From the NCBI RefSeq assembly GCF_000512695.2, contig NZ_AZRW02000002.1, positions 1-64,000 of the forward strand: 64,000 nt of DNA, in the 5' to 3' direction. Source of the DNA: Pseudomonas sp. QTF5 (lineage in GTDB: Bacteria > Pseudomonadota > Gammaproteobacteria > Pseudomonadales > Pseudomonadaceae). Shown here one piece after another: positions 36,535 to 46,646 of the stretch. Both the position numbers and the translations under genes were made by a program. The notes beneath the pieces are model-generated. The model worked only from the letters and a program-made list of their open reading frames with translations. It ran no database searches and was not told where the DNA came from. Numbering within the stretch: position 1 is the stretch's first letter; each line of letters starts with the position of its first letter.

Positions 36535-37005
36535 CTAATAGAGATTGATAGGTAGGCCACGGGTGGCCAGGCGAGTCGAAAGAACAACCGAAGTTTCGGT
36601 GCCGCCATATGAATCAAAGGAGGAGATTAACGTTTCCAGCGCAGCCAATGAGGCCGCAACAACTTTAAGTACGAATGAAGCATCGCCTGTTACGTGATGG
36701 GCCTCTCGCACCTCAGGCATGCCCTCAATGATCGACAATACCTTGGCATAGTGTTCCGTAGGGACGTATAGCCTAATGAATGCTGTCACCGGATAACCAA
36801 TGGAATGGCTATCGAGTTCAGCTCGATATCCTCGCAGCACACCTCGATCTTCAAGCTTGCGAACTCGTTCGGCCGCAGCGGGAGTCGAGAGCCCCACGCG
36901 CCTTCCCAGTTCAGCAAAGCTCAACCGAGCGTCCACCTGAAGCTCTGCCAAAAGGCGTTTGTCCAAGCGGTCGAGAGGTCTGTCGGTCATCGGCATTGAA
37001 AACAT
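36535..37005 (-). CDS. Lrp/AsnC-family regulator
   Basis: 156 residues: an N-terminal HTH (LAELQVDARLSFAELGRRVG, STPAAAERVRKLED) and a C-terminal RAM ligand domain. It is divergent from a LysE-type exporter, a common pairing in which the regulator senses the amino acid and switches on its export. The exact start is uncertain among three ATGs at 37005, 36996 and 36990, none with a strong ribosome site. Confidence 0.88.
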   Translation of the reverse strand: MFSMPMTDRPLDRLDKRLLAELQVDARLSFAELGRRVGLSTPAAAERVRKLEDRGVLRGYRAELDSHSIGYPVTAFIRLYVPTEHYAKVLSIIEGMPEVREAHHVTGDASFVLKVVAASLAALETLISSFDSYGGTETSVVLSTRLATRGLPINLY

Positions 37006-37104
37006 CGTTTGTTAGGTGGAGAGGCCTGCAAACCATCAAATCGCAATGGGATTCACAGAGGTGAGCCATTCAAAATGGAGACCCCGAAAAAGGAGAATCC
37101 TGTC

Positions 37105-37698
37105 ATGTTGATCAAGGGAATGCTACTAGGCTTGGCGATTGCTGCTCCCGTCGGGCCGATAGGCTTACTGTGTGTCCAAAATACTTTAAGAGGAGGGTTC
37201 AAGGCAGGATTTACCACCGGGATGGGAGCGGCGACAGCTGATGCGGCCTATGCATTGACTGCTCTATTTGGACTGACTGGATTATTGACGCTGATCGGTG
37301 ATACCCGATACTTGCGGATAGCGGGTGCAGTTTTCTTTCTCTACTTAGCCTGGAAAACCTGGCGAAAAAAAGGTGACATCACCGCCCTTCCATCAACAAC
37401 CCGGGATCTCTGGGGTATGTACTCGACAACATGCCTGCTGACACTGTCCAACCCAATGACCATCCTGGGCTTCGTGACGCTTTTTGCTGGACTGGGAGTC
37501 AGTCAGACAGACATGACACTTGGCGCACAGCTTGTGCTGGGGGTATTTCTTGGGTCTTCACTATGGTGGGCGGGCCTTGCGGGAGCATGCTCGTCAGTCG
37601 TGAAACGATTGAACGCCTCTTGGTTAAAGCGGATAGATTACACCTCGGCCTTCCTCTTGGTCGCCTTCGCGTTGACGCTGTTGTATCAAGGGCAGTGA
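37105..37698 (+). CDS. LysE-family translocator
   Basis: 197 residues and six helices. The signature is GLAIAAPVGPIGLLCVQNTL at the N-terminus, and SNPMTILGFVTLFAGLG in the middle. AAGGAG lies 9 nt before the ATG chosen; the longer ORF reading adds a non-homologous tail. It sits between an Lrp regulator and a convergent amino-acid racemase, which suggests export of a basic or racemised amino acid. AT-richer than core genes. Confidence 0.88.
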   Translation: MLIKGMLLGLAIAAPVGPIGLLCVQNTLRGGFKAGFTTGMGAATADAAYALTALFGLTGLLTLIGDTRYLRIAGAVFFLYLAWKTWRKKGDITALPSTTRDLWGMYSTTCLLTLSNPMTILGFVTLFAGLGVSQTDMTLGAQLVLGVFLGSSLWWAGLAGACSSVVKRLNASWLKRIDYTSAFLLVAFALTLLYQGQ

Positions 37699-37770
37699 CC
37701 CGCGATCGTCACTGCCGAAAGTCGCTACTGCGTGAGCATTACAATCACAGTAGCGACCAAACTCCACTGG

Positions 37771-39012
37771 TTAGTCAGAGACTTTATCCGCCACCAGGGC
37801 TTTGGGATTGCTACTCCCCCAAACGGTAGCCAGGTCCACCAGCAATGTTCCACTGAGTTCTTCAAGTTCACCCTGAGCGATCTCACTGTCGCCTTGCTTA
37901 CCGAAGAGCACCACCTGATCGCCAGCGCGTACAGCGGGGATATCTGTCACGTCCACCATGAGTGTATTCATGGAAACCTTCCCTACCACTGGAGCACGCT
38001 GCCCATCGATAAGGACAAAGCCTTTATTGGTAAAAGCTCGACGATAGCCATCAGAGTAGCCCACAGGAATATTCGCAAGTTTTGAATCACGATTCAGTGT
38101 AATTGTTCGGGCATACCCCACTGTATTCCCTTTAGGATATTGATTGACAGACGCCACATATGACTTTACCTGCATGACCCGTTTGTACTCGGCATGCGAA
38201 GATTCCATCATCCCATATAAGGCGCCTCCGGCACGTACCATGTCCAAGTGCGACTCTGGCACTTCTAATGTCGCGTAAGAGTTCGCGGCATGAAGGGTAA
38301 TTTTACTTCTATCCATTCCGGCTGTCTTAATCAGCCACGCTGCTTGTTCATTGAAAGCCTTGAGCCCTTGCCGAACATCATCTTTATCCTCCACCGCGAA
38401 GTGAGTCATGATTCCGACCAGTTCCAGAGGTGCCATACGAGTGATCGCCAAGGCTTCTTGCCGGCCTTGTTCAGTACTCATTTCCAGACCGTTACGACTC
38501 ATCCCGCCTGCGTTCAACGCCAAGTGAACTTTCAGGCGATTTCCGTGCTTTTCAGCAATAGCGGCTACTTCTCGAGCATAATCGAGGTTGCTGACTAACT
38601 CCTCTATCGTGTACGGCAATGCGCCTTCCACCTCGGCCAACGTCGCTGTACGCACGCGGACGAGTTCTCCCTTGAATCCGCTTTCACGTACAACTCGAGC
38701 CTCTTCATTGCTGGCAACACCTACGCAGGGCACTTCCATTTTCATGACAGACGGCATTAATAACCCGACACCATGACCATAGGCATCCGCCTTGAGAATG
38801 GCACAAAGCCTTGATTTATTCGTCAAGGTGTTCCGGAGCATACGAATATTGCTTTCAAATGCTGCCTGGTTGATCTCAACCCATGCATTACTGGTTGCGA
38901 CGGCCCGCTCAGATTGACCACTGTCCAAAGAAAGCAGCGGTGCAGCCTGAACATACCCCTGCCCTATAATCAGACCTAAAGAAAGAGCAATAACAGTCCG
39001 AGTGAAAGGCAT
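37771..39012 (-). CDS. alr: Periplasmic broad-specificity amino-acid racemase (Alr family)
   Basis: 413 residues. The signal peptide MPFTRTVIALSLGLIIGQG marks the periplasmic Bsr-type racemases, unlike cytosolic Alr. The PLP lysine is in CAILKADAYGHG and the second-domain catalytic region is NTVGYARTITL with GYSDGYRRAFTN. Cysteines in LCAIL and VPCVG match the pair typical of this group. Such enzymes racemise Lys, Arg and other amino acids. AGGAG is 9 nt from the ATG. It is convergent with LysE. Confidence 0.9.
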   Translation of the reverse strand: MPFTRTVIALSLGLIIGQGYVQAAPLLSLDSGQSERAVATSNAWVEINQAAFESNIRMLRNTLTNKSRLCAILKADAYGHGVGLLMPSVMKMEVPCVGVASNEEARVVRESGFKGELVRVRTATLAEVEGALPYTIEELVSNLDYAREVAAIAEKHGNRLKVHLALNAGGMSRNGLEMSTEQGRQEALAITRMAPLELVGIMTHFAVEDKDDVRQGLKAFNEQAAWLIKTAGMDRSKITLHAANSYATLEVPESHLDMVRAGGALYGMMESSHAEYKRVMQVKSYVASVNQYPKGNTVGYARTITLNRDSKLANIPVGYSDGYRRAFTNKGFVLIDGQRAPVVGKVSMNTLMVDVTDIPAVRAGDQVVLFGKQGDSEIAQGELEELSGTLLVDLATVWGSSNPKALVADKVSD

Positions 39013-39384
39013 ACGATACATCTCCTGAAGAACGCTCATGACAACTAACGATTTGACAATATATGACCCTGCGCAAGCCACTCCCCGACTAAGGAAATGG
39101 CCTGACTTTATTGGCAGCAGGAGACGCCACTGATAGCAACGAAAGCAAACTCAGTGCAGGGTGAAAAACGTTATTAAAACGCATCCTTGAAATTAACCCT
39201 TATGGCGAAACCCTTGACAACTCGCAAAATCACTGGGCAGATATATTAAGCTTTTACATGGGTTTATAGGTGACATTTTCTAACCCCCACTCCAACTTGT
39301 GGCGTTGGCAGAATATGACTTAAAGATAGATAAAACAGTGGCTGCCGAGTTCGCTGCTATTACCATGATCTCGACAGATACCCA
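39013..39384. other. Intergenic, nothing recognised
   Basis: About 370 bp, AT-rich, presumably holding the racemase promoter. No ORF, repeat or RNA could be supported. Confidence 0.5.
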
Positions 39385-40812
39385 TCACGCAACCGCGTTA
39401 TCTGCCAGCTCCCAGCCCTCAGGCCGTAGCGTGTGCCAATCGCTGACCTGTTGATAGGCATGGCCGATGCGCAGAATCAGTGGTTCGGCGAATGCCCGAC
39501 CCACAATCTGCATCGAAACCGGCATGCACTTTTCATCGAACCCGATGGGCAGCGCCACCGAACACAGGTTCAGCAAGTTGGCGAACCGCCCCAACAAGGC
39601 CAGTGGCGTACCATATTCATCGACCTCATCCAACGGCACACTGCCAATGGCGTTAGTCGGGAAAGCGCAGGCGTCTATGTTGGTCATGGCCTCCTGCATG
39701 GCGTGCCGAGCGGCGCGGCGCTGATTGTGCAACTGGATATACGACGCTGCGTCGATGGCGCGACCACTGAGTACGCGACGTTGAACATGGGGGTCGAAAC
39801 GCAGATCGTCGCGCTCGAACAAGCTACCCAGACTGGCATAACCTTCGGCGCTCATCAGCCCACCCGCGATGCGCATGCACTGCTCCAACGACGTGGGTAA
39901 CGGTTGCTCGATCAGTTGCATGCCCAACGCGGCCAGCTGCTCGAGCCCCAAATCGTAAGCCTTCAGCACTCCAGGAGCGACATGCGCTCGTTCGGCCTGT
40001 GGCAATACCCAGATGCGCAAACCGGCTACCGGCTGATTGAGACCGGCAGTGGCGCTGAATACAGGCGCCTGGGCCGAAACCGGATCCAGCGGGTCCGGGC
40101 CCAGCAGTGCATCCAGCATCCACGCCGCATCTTCAACTGTGTGGGTGATAGGCCCCACCGAATCCAGGGACGGACACAGTTCGATCAAGCCATGACGACT
40201 GATAAGCCCACGCGTGGTTTTCAGCCCGACCAAGCCGCACATGCCCGCAGGAATTCGCACCGAGCCACCGGTATCGGTGCCCAACGCAGCGCTTGCCAAC
40301 CCACCGGCCACGGCCACTGCCGAGCCGCTGCTTGAGCCACCCGGAGCATGATGCACGTTGCGGTCCCATGGGTTCCACGGCGTGCCCATCACCGCGTTGG
40401 TGCCCCAGCCGCCGAAAGCGAATTCGACGGTGTGGGTCTTGCCAAGAATGATTGCTCCGGCACGCTCCAGGCGTTGCACTGCAGTGGCGGTCAACCTCGA
40501 AACACGCGGTGCCTGTGCCAATGACCCACCCGTGATGGCCTGGCCATCGATCTCGAACAAATCCTTGATCGCCAGAGAAATGCCATGCAGCGGTCCCAAA
40601 CGTATGCCAGCTGCACGTTGACGATCCGCAGCGATGGCCGCATTGAGCGCTCGCGTGGGATAGGCCTCGACATAGGCATTGAGCTGCTCGTCAAAGTGCT
40701 CGATGCGTGCCAGTTGCGCACGAACCAGCGCTTCGCTAGTCAGCCATCCCGCATCCAGCGCCTGCTGCAACTGGGCAATACTGTAGGAAGTAACTCGATC
40801 TATGGTGCTCAT
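39385..40812 (-). CDS. Amidase (amidase signature family)
   Basis: 475 residues with the Ser-cisSer-Lys triad: Lys in SLAIKDLFEI, Ser/cis-Ser in APGGSSSGSAVAVA and GTDTGGSVRIPAG. It hydrolyses an amide, releasing ammonia and a carboxylate. The ATG at 40812 has GAGG upstream. Only 4 bp separate it from the permease gene, so it is the last gene of the ABC operon and probably acts on the imported compound. Confidence 0.92.
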   Translation of the reverse strand: MSTIDRVTSYSIAQLQQALDAGWLTSEALVRAQLARIEHFDEQLNAYVEAYPTRALNAAIAADRQRAAGIRLGPLHGISLAIKDLFEIDGQAITGGSLAQAPRVSRLTATAVQRLERAGAIILGKTHTVEFAFGGWGTNAVMGTPWNPWDRNVHHAPGGSSSGSAVAVAGGLASAALGTDTGGSVRIPAGMCGLVGLKTTRGLISRHGLIELCPSLDSVGPITHTVEDAAWMLDALLGPDPLDPVSAQAPVFSATAGLNQPVAGLRIWVLPQAERAHVAPGVLKAYDLGLEQLAALGMQLIEQPLPTSLEQCMRIAGGLMSAEGYASLGSLFERDDLRFDPHVQRRVLSGRAIDAASYIQLHNQRRAARHAMQEAMTNIDACAFPTNAIGSVPLDEVDEYGTPLALLGRFANLLNLCSVALPIGFDEKCMPVSMQIVGRAFAEPLILRIGHAYQQVSDWHTLRPEGWELADNAVA

Positions 40813-40816
40813 GTAT

Positions 40817-41500
40817 TCAACCTCGCAGGGTTTTGCGCCCGCGTGAAAAGTGCTTTTCAAGCACACGCGACAGCATTGAAAGAGGGAAAGCGATAACAAA
40901 ATAGAACAGCCCTACCAGCAGAAAGACATGCATGGGCAGGAAGGTTTCCGAAGCGATGGCCCGCGCCGCCAGCATCAGCTCATCGGTAGCGATCAGGGCG
41001 CACAACGAGCTGTCCTTGAGGATCGACACATAGGCGTTGAGCAATGGCGGCAACATGCCGCGAATCGCTTGCGGCAGGATGACTGACGTAAACGCTTTCA
41101 GCGGTGTCAGTCCGATGGCGATGGCGGCCTCGCGCTGGCCGCGATGCAGCGAATCCAGGCTGCCACGCAGGATTTCCGCAACGTAAGCGGCGCCCTGCAA
41201 ACCCAGACCAATGACCCCGGCCCAATAGCCAGATAACGTCAATCCCAGGCTGGGCAACGCGAAATACAGGGCCAGCAACAACGCTAAAAGAGGTACGGCG
41301 CGCATGCTCTGAATAAAGTACGCGGCCGACCGTTTCAGGAGGACACTGGGGCTTCTCATCGCCCAGGCCAACAACGCACCCAATATGGCCGCCAGAGCGA
41401 ACCCCATCAGGGACAATTCGGCGCTGATCCTAGCACCGAGCAACAGGCGAGCGATCCAGTCGCTCCAGTACTCTGGGTATTGCTGAAAAAAACTGATCAT
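40817..41500 (-). CDS. Polar amino-acid ABC permease
   Basis: 227 residues, a HisM/GlnP-type permease with five to six helices and the EAA loop REAAIAIGLTPLKAFTSVILPQA. The start ATGA overlaps the stop of the other permease. It forms a heterodimer with that protein. Confidence 0.93.
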   Translation of the reverse strand: MISFFQQYPEYWSDWIARLLLGARISAELSLMGFALAAILGALLAWAMRSPSVLLKRSAAYFIQSMRAVPLLALLLALYFALPSLGLTLSGYWAGVIGLGLQGAAYVAEILRGSLDSLHRGQREAAIAIGLTPLKAFTSVILPQAIRGMLPPLLNAYVSILKDSSLCALIATDELMLAARAIASETFLPMHVFLLVGLFYFVIAFPLSMLSRVLEKHFSRGRKTLRG

Positions 41501-42156
41501 CGCGCGCTCCCAAAATGACGTTCGAGCCGAATGAAGCCCACACCGATCGGCAAAATCATCGCGGCGTAGATGCACATCACAGCCAAATAGATCAGTGAAG
41601 TCTGGAAGGTGGAGGTCACCAGATTGCGCGCCAGAAACATGATTTCCGGCACGGCGATGGCCGAAGCGATGGACGTGTCCTTGACCAGTTGCGTGACGTA
41701 GTTGGCGAACGCCGGCAACGTCACGCGCAGGGCCTGGGGCAAGAGGATGCAACGCAGAATCTGCATCCGGCTCAGGCCGACAGCCAGCCCGGCTTCATAC
41801 TGACCGACATGCAGCGACTGCAAGCCGCTACGGAAAATATCGGCCAACACCGCGCTGCCCACCAGACTCAAGCCGACGATGGCGGCCAGCCATGCGGGCA
41901 AGTTGATGCCAAGATAGGACAGACCGAAATAGATCAGGAACAGATGCGCCAGCGCGGGAACATTGCGCATCCATTCAATGAAACAGCCGATCATCCCATG
42001 CAACACCCGTGACCGACCGAACGTCAGCAACACCGCCAGTACTACCCCTCCGGCACTCGCCAGCAGCAAGGTACACAACGCGATCTCCAGGGCGGTGAGT
42101 GCGCCTTTCAACAGCAGGGGCAATAGCCCGAGAAAGATCTCGAAGTTCGCCATCAA
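41497..42156 (-). CDS. Polar amino-acid ABC permease
   Basis: 219 residues with the EAA loop YEAGLAVGLSRMQILRCILL and N-terminal hydrophobic helices. It overlaps both the ATPase gene (4 bp) and the next permease gene. The presence of two permeases is typical of the HAAT/PAAT uptake class. Confidence 0.93.
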   Translation of the reverse strand: MMANFEIFLGLLPLLLKGALTALEIALCTLLLASAGGVVLAVLLTFGRSRVLHGMIGCFIEWMRNVPALAHLFLIYFGLSYLGINLPAWLAAIVGLSLVGSAVLADIFRSGLQSLHVGQYEAGLAVGLSRMQILRCILLPQALRVTLPAFANYVTQLVKDTSIASAIAVPEIMFLARNLVTSTFQTSLIYLAVMCIYAAMILPIGVGFIRLERHFGSAR

Positions 42157-42941
42157 GCGCCCTCCATGGCCATGCGCCCAAGAAAACTGCGGGTGCGCTC
42201 GTGACTGGGGTTGTCGATAACCTGCGCCGAAGGCCCTTGCTCGACAATGTGTCCGCCGTCCATGAAGATCACCCGATCCGCCACATCCCGAGCGAATCGC
42301 ACTTCGTGGGTCACCATGATCATGGTGCGGCCCTCTTGCGCCAGCTCACGAATTACGGCCAGTACTTCACCCACCAGTTCGGGGTCCAGCGCCGAAGTCG
42401 GTTCGTCGAACAGAATGACTTTAGGTTGTTGGGCCAACGCGCGGGCGATAGCGACCCGCTGTTGCTGCCCGCCGGACAATTGCTCGGGATAGACCTCGGC
42501 TTTGTGCCGCAGATGGACTTTTTCCAACATGGCATCAGCCAGCTCATAGGCCTGCTTGCGCGGCATACCCTGTGCCTTGATCGGCCCCAGCGCGACGTTG
42601 TCGCGTACGCTCAAATGCGGCCAGAGGTAGAAGAGCTGGAACACCATCGCGATCTCGCGTCGCTGCGGAGCCATTTCCCGATCACTCATCAGACGTATGC
42701 GTTTACCGTCCTTGACCTGCCCGATCAACTCGTCGCCCAGCCAGATATCGCCTCGAGTGGGTTTTTCCAGGTAATTGATGCAACGCAGGCAAGTGGACTT
42801 TCCCGACCCGCTGGGGCCGATCAACGACAGGGTTTCACCGGCTTTCAATTCCAGGTTGATACCCTTGAGCACTTCCAGATCACCATAACTTTTGTGCAGG
42901 TCATGCACTCGCAGCAACGCAGGTTCGGACAGGGTCGACAT
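42153..42941 (-). CDS. Amino-acid ABC transporter ATPase
   Basis: 262 residues of the GlnQ/HisP type. Walker A GPSGSGKST, signature LSGGQQQRVAIARAL, Walker B VILFDEPTSALD and the His switch MVTHE are all intact. AGAGG lies before the ATG (MSTLSEPALL). It energises the two permeases downstream. Confidence 0.95.
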   Translation of the reverse strand: MSTLSEPALLRVHDLHKSYGDLEVLKGINLELKAGETLSLIGPSGSGKSTCLRCINYLEKPTRGDIWLGDELIGQVKDGKRIRLMSDREMAPQRREIAMVFQLFYLWPHLSVRDNVALGPIKAQGMPRKQAYELADAMLEKVHLRHKAEVYPEQLSGGQQQRVAIARALAQQPKVILFDEPTSALDPELVGEVLAVIRELAQEGRTMIMVTHEVRFARDVADRVIFMDGGHIVEQGPSAQVIDNPSHERTRSFLGRMAMEGA

Positions 42942-43018
42942 CGTGGTTAACCTCTTTTTGTTATAGACATGGCGATGAATCGGCACGGGGCATCAGGCCG
43001 ACTCATCCGCTCAAGCAC

Positions 43019-43894
43019 TTACTTGCATCCGGGCAGTTTCCAGTCCGCCGGGCGGTCGACACCAAGCCTTAGGTCCTTGCCTTCCGGCACATACCAGACA
43101 TCCTGAGTCAGACCGTAGCGGGCACCGATCTTGCGCATTTCACAGCTTTTCCAAAGAGACTGGATCTGCTCGTTCACGGCCGCCACCAGCTGCGGGTTGG
43201 CCCCTTTATTGAAGCCGTACACCACCTGGCCCAGACCCGTTAGCAGGGGGAAATTCGGATCGTTGTCGGTGAAAGCGTTGAAGTGCAGGTGCCACTGCTC
43301 GTTGCGGAAAATGGCGTATTGCATGACCGGAGGATCGCCGATCACTGCATCGATGCGCCCGGCGAGGAGATCGCGCACCGCGGCATCGGATGTGTCGTAC
43401 AGCGCCACTTGTAGCCCCTCGATCTTGCGCATCTCAGGGATGAACGAGAAACCCGTGATGGTGCCGACCTTCTTGCCCTGCAAATCTTTGAGGCTGCTCC
43501 AGTTGGTCTTGTCGGTCTGGGTGATGCCGTTCTTGAAATAGTGAATCGGGTCGCTCACGGTCATGATCTTCGCGCGCTGCTCGGTCCAGCCCATGGTGCC
43601 GGCCATGACATCCACGCGTTTAGCCTGCACTGAGGCGATGGTGCCGGCCCAGTCCATCAACGCAGGTTTAACTTTCAAACCCAGCTTCTCGGAAATTTGT
43701 TGAAGGATTTCACCGTCGTAGCCGACCATTCGGCTGTCTTGATAACCGGTCCCCGGCATATCACCACTGAACGCAATAGTCAGGCTTCCCGGCTCTACCG
43801 TTTCCAGCGCGAATGCCGGTACCGAGGCCAGCATGGATACCAGCAGACCCGCATAGATACCGGCAATACGTTGAACGTTGGGCTTCTTCATCAC
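43019..43894 (-). CDS. Amino-acid-type substrate-binding protein
   Basis: 291 residues with a Sec signal peptide (to about residue 29, VPAFA) and the SBP_bac_3 fold: GYDGEILQQISEKLGLK, DVMAGTMGWTEQRA, DLLAGRIDAVIGD. It is the first gene of the operon SBP-ATPase-permease-permease-amidase. With the amidase, the ligand is likely an amide or opine-like compound rather than a plain amino acid. Confidence 0.9.
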   Translation of the reverse strand: MMKKPNVQRIAGIYAGLLVSMLASVPAFALETVEPGSLTIAFSGDMPGTGYQDSRMVGYDGEILQQISEKLGLKVKPALMDWAGTIASVQAKRVDVMAGTMGWTEQRAKIMTVSDPIHYFKNGITQTDKTNWSSLKDLQGKKVGTITGFSFIPEMRKIEGLQVALYDTSDAAVRDLLAGRIDAVIGDPPVMQYAIFRNEQWHLHFNAFTDNDPNFPLLTGLGQVVYGFNKGANPQLVAAVNEQIQSLWKSCEMRKIGARYGLTQDVWYVPEGKDLRLGVDRPADWKLPGCK

Positions 43895-43989
43895 GTGCTC
43901 CTCGATTGTTTTTTTATGAACAGCATGGTGTTGGGCAGGAGCTCATCGTATGGTGATCGGCGGTATAACTGGTTGGATGGTTTGCATGA

Positions 43990-45078
43990 ATGATTGAATA
44001 TTTGCGACATTTCGGAAATGTACTGCCCAGGGCCTCCAGCGAAAGCCTCGTGGAAGGGCTTGATAATGGTCAGGCACGAAATCCGCCAGGCCGACGCGGC
44101 GCCACTGAGTTATCTATTGGCATTGTGTTGTGGCCGCGCTTCCCCTTGCTGTCGCTGTCAGGGCTGACCGATGCGCTGCGACATGCCGCCGATACGGGTG
44201 ATCAGAGCCGCCCGATACGCTGCCAATGGAAAGTACTGGGTACCCTTGGGCAAAGAGTCATTTCCAGCTGTGGACTGGATGTGCCTATCGACACTGAGCT
44301 CACCAATCCTCATCAATTTGATTACATCGTGGTGATTGGGGGGCTGCTTGATTCCCTTGAGGCAGCACCAAAGACTTATCCGGCATTTCTGCATCAGGCA
44401 GCAGCCGCTAACGTGCCGTTGATCGGACTATGCACAGGCAGTTTCGTGCTCGCTCGACATGGCCTGATGGAGGGACGTACTGCTTGCGTACATGCCTACC
44501 ATTGCGACGACTGGAAACGTCTGTTCCCCAGATTGCGCTTTGTCAGCAACAGTGACTTTCTCATCGACAAGGATCGGATCACCTGCGCAGGCGGTATCTC
44601 GGTGATTGAGTTGGCCATTCATCTTATTGGGGTGCATTGCGGCCCGGATCGGGCCGGCAAAGTTGTTCATCAGATGACGGTCGCAAAAAGCAGTTCCGGC
44701 AGTTTTGTCGACCGGCGAAAGGCACTTGGCTACGCCAGCTCTTCGAACAGGCGTCTGCACGAAGCCGTGATGCTGATGGAAAAGCACATGACCGAACCCT
44801 TGGACATTGACTCAATCGCAAACCTTGTCGGTACCAGTAAACGGCAACTTGAGCGGCTGTTTGTCGCCGAAACCAGTAACACTCCAGCCCAATTCTACCG
44901 TCAGGTTCGACTCAGGTTTGGCCGATGGCTCCTCATCAGCTCGGATCGACATATAGGGGAAATCGCTTTCGAATGCGGGTTCGCCGATGCACCTCATTTC
45001 ATTCGACATTTTCAGAACATGTTTGGCATGTCACCCGGAAAATTGCGCAAAGAGTTGATGCGAAAAGCGACACAGTGA
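43990..45078 (+). CDS. GlxA-family AraC-type regulator
   Basis: 362 residues. An N-terminal DJ-1/PfpI-like domain (LSIGIVLWPRFPLLSLSGL, GLCTGSFVLARHGLMEG) and a C-terminal AraC HTH (IDSIANLVGTSKRQLERLF, IAFECGFADAPHFIRHF). It is divergent from the ABC-amidase operon across 95 bp and is its probable activator. GlxA-type regulators often control amide, carnitine or arginine catabolism. Confidence 0.9.
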   Translation: MIEYLRHFGNVLPRASSESLVEGLDNGQARNPPGRRGATELSIGIVLWPRFPLLSLSGLTDALRHAADTGDQSRPIRCQWKVLGTLGQRVISSCGLDVPIDTELTNPHQFDYIVVIGGLLDSLEAAPKTYPAFLHQAAAANVPLIGLCTGSFVLARHGLMEGRTACVHAYHCDDWKRLFPRLRFVSNSDFLIDKDRITCAGGISVIELAIHLIGVHCGPDRAGKVVHQMTVAKSSSGSFVDRRKALGYASSSNRRLHEAVMLMEKHMTEPLDIDSIANLVGTSKRQLERLFVAETSNTPAQFYRQVRLRFGRWLLISSDRHIGEIAFECGFADAPHFIRHFQNMFGMSPGKLRKELMRKATQ

Positions 45079-45169
45079 CGCACTCGATCACCGGATAAAA
45101 GGAGGGTGGCGTTATCTCTCACTCTGAGTGACTCGCCTGAAAAAGCTTCAGCAATGTTCGATCAACTAT

Positions 45170-45197
45170 GGCGCTGAACGTCACAACGTTCAGCGCC
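45170..45197. terminator. Bidirectional hairpin between convergent genes
   Basis: A 12-bp stem (GGCGCTGAACGT / ACGTTCAGCGCC) with a 4-nt loop between the AraC-type regulator and the porin. There is no long T-tract. Confidence 0.6.
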
Positions 45198-45304
45198 CTC
45201 TCACCACTCCCTTCCTGTTTGAGAAGAAGCGTTGGATTGCCCTCGCTATCCGCAGTTGTTGAAGCAGATCCGGGCTGATTGTCAGCCACTGTCATTTCAG
45301 GAGT

Positions 45305-46531
<1,227 letters not shown>

Positions 46532-46646
46532 TCATAACACCTTTTGTTTTTTATATTTATTGGACAAGGCCGATAACGCGAACAGCACGCTTTTAATCAA
46601 AGTACGCGGTTAACTCCCACGCACCGGTTTTCGAAAGGGAGAGGCT

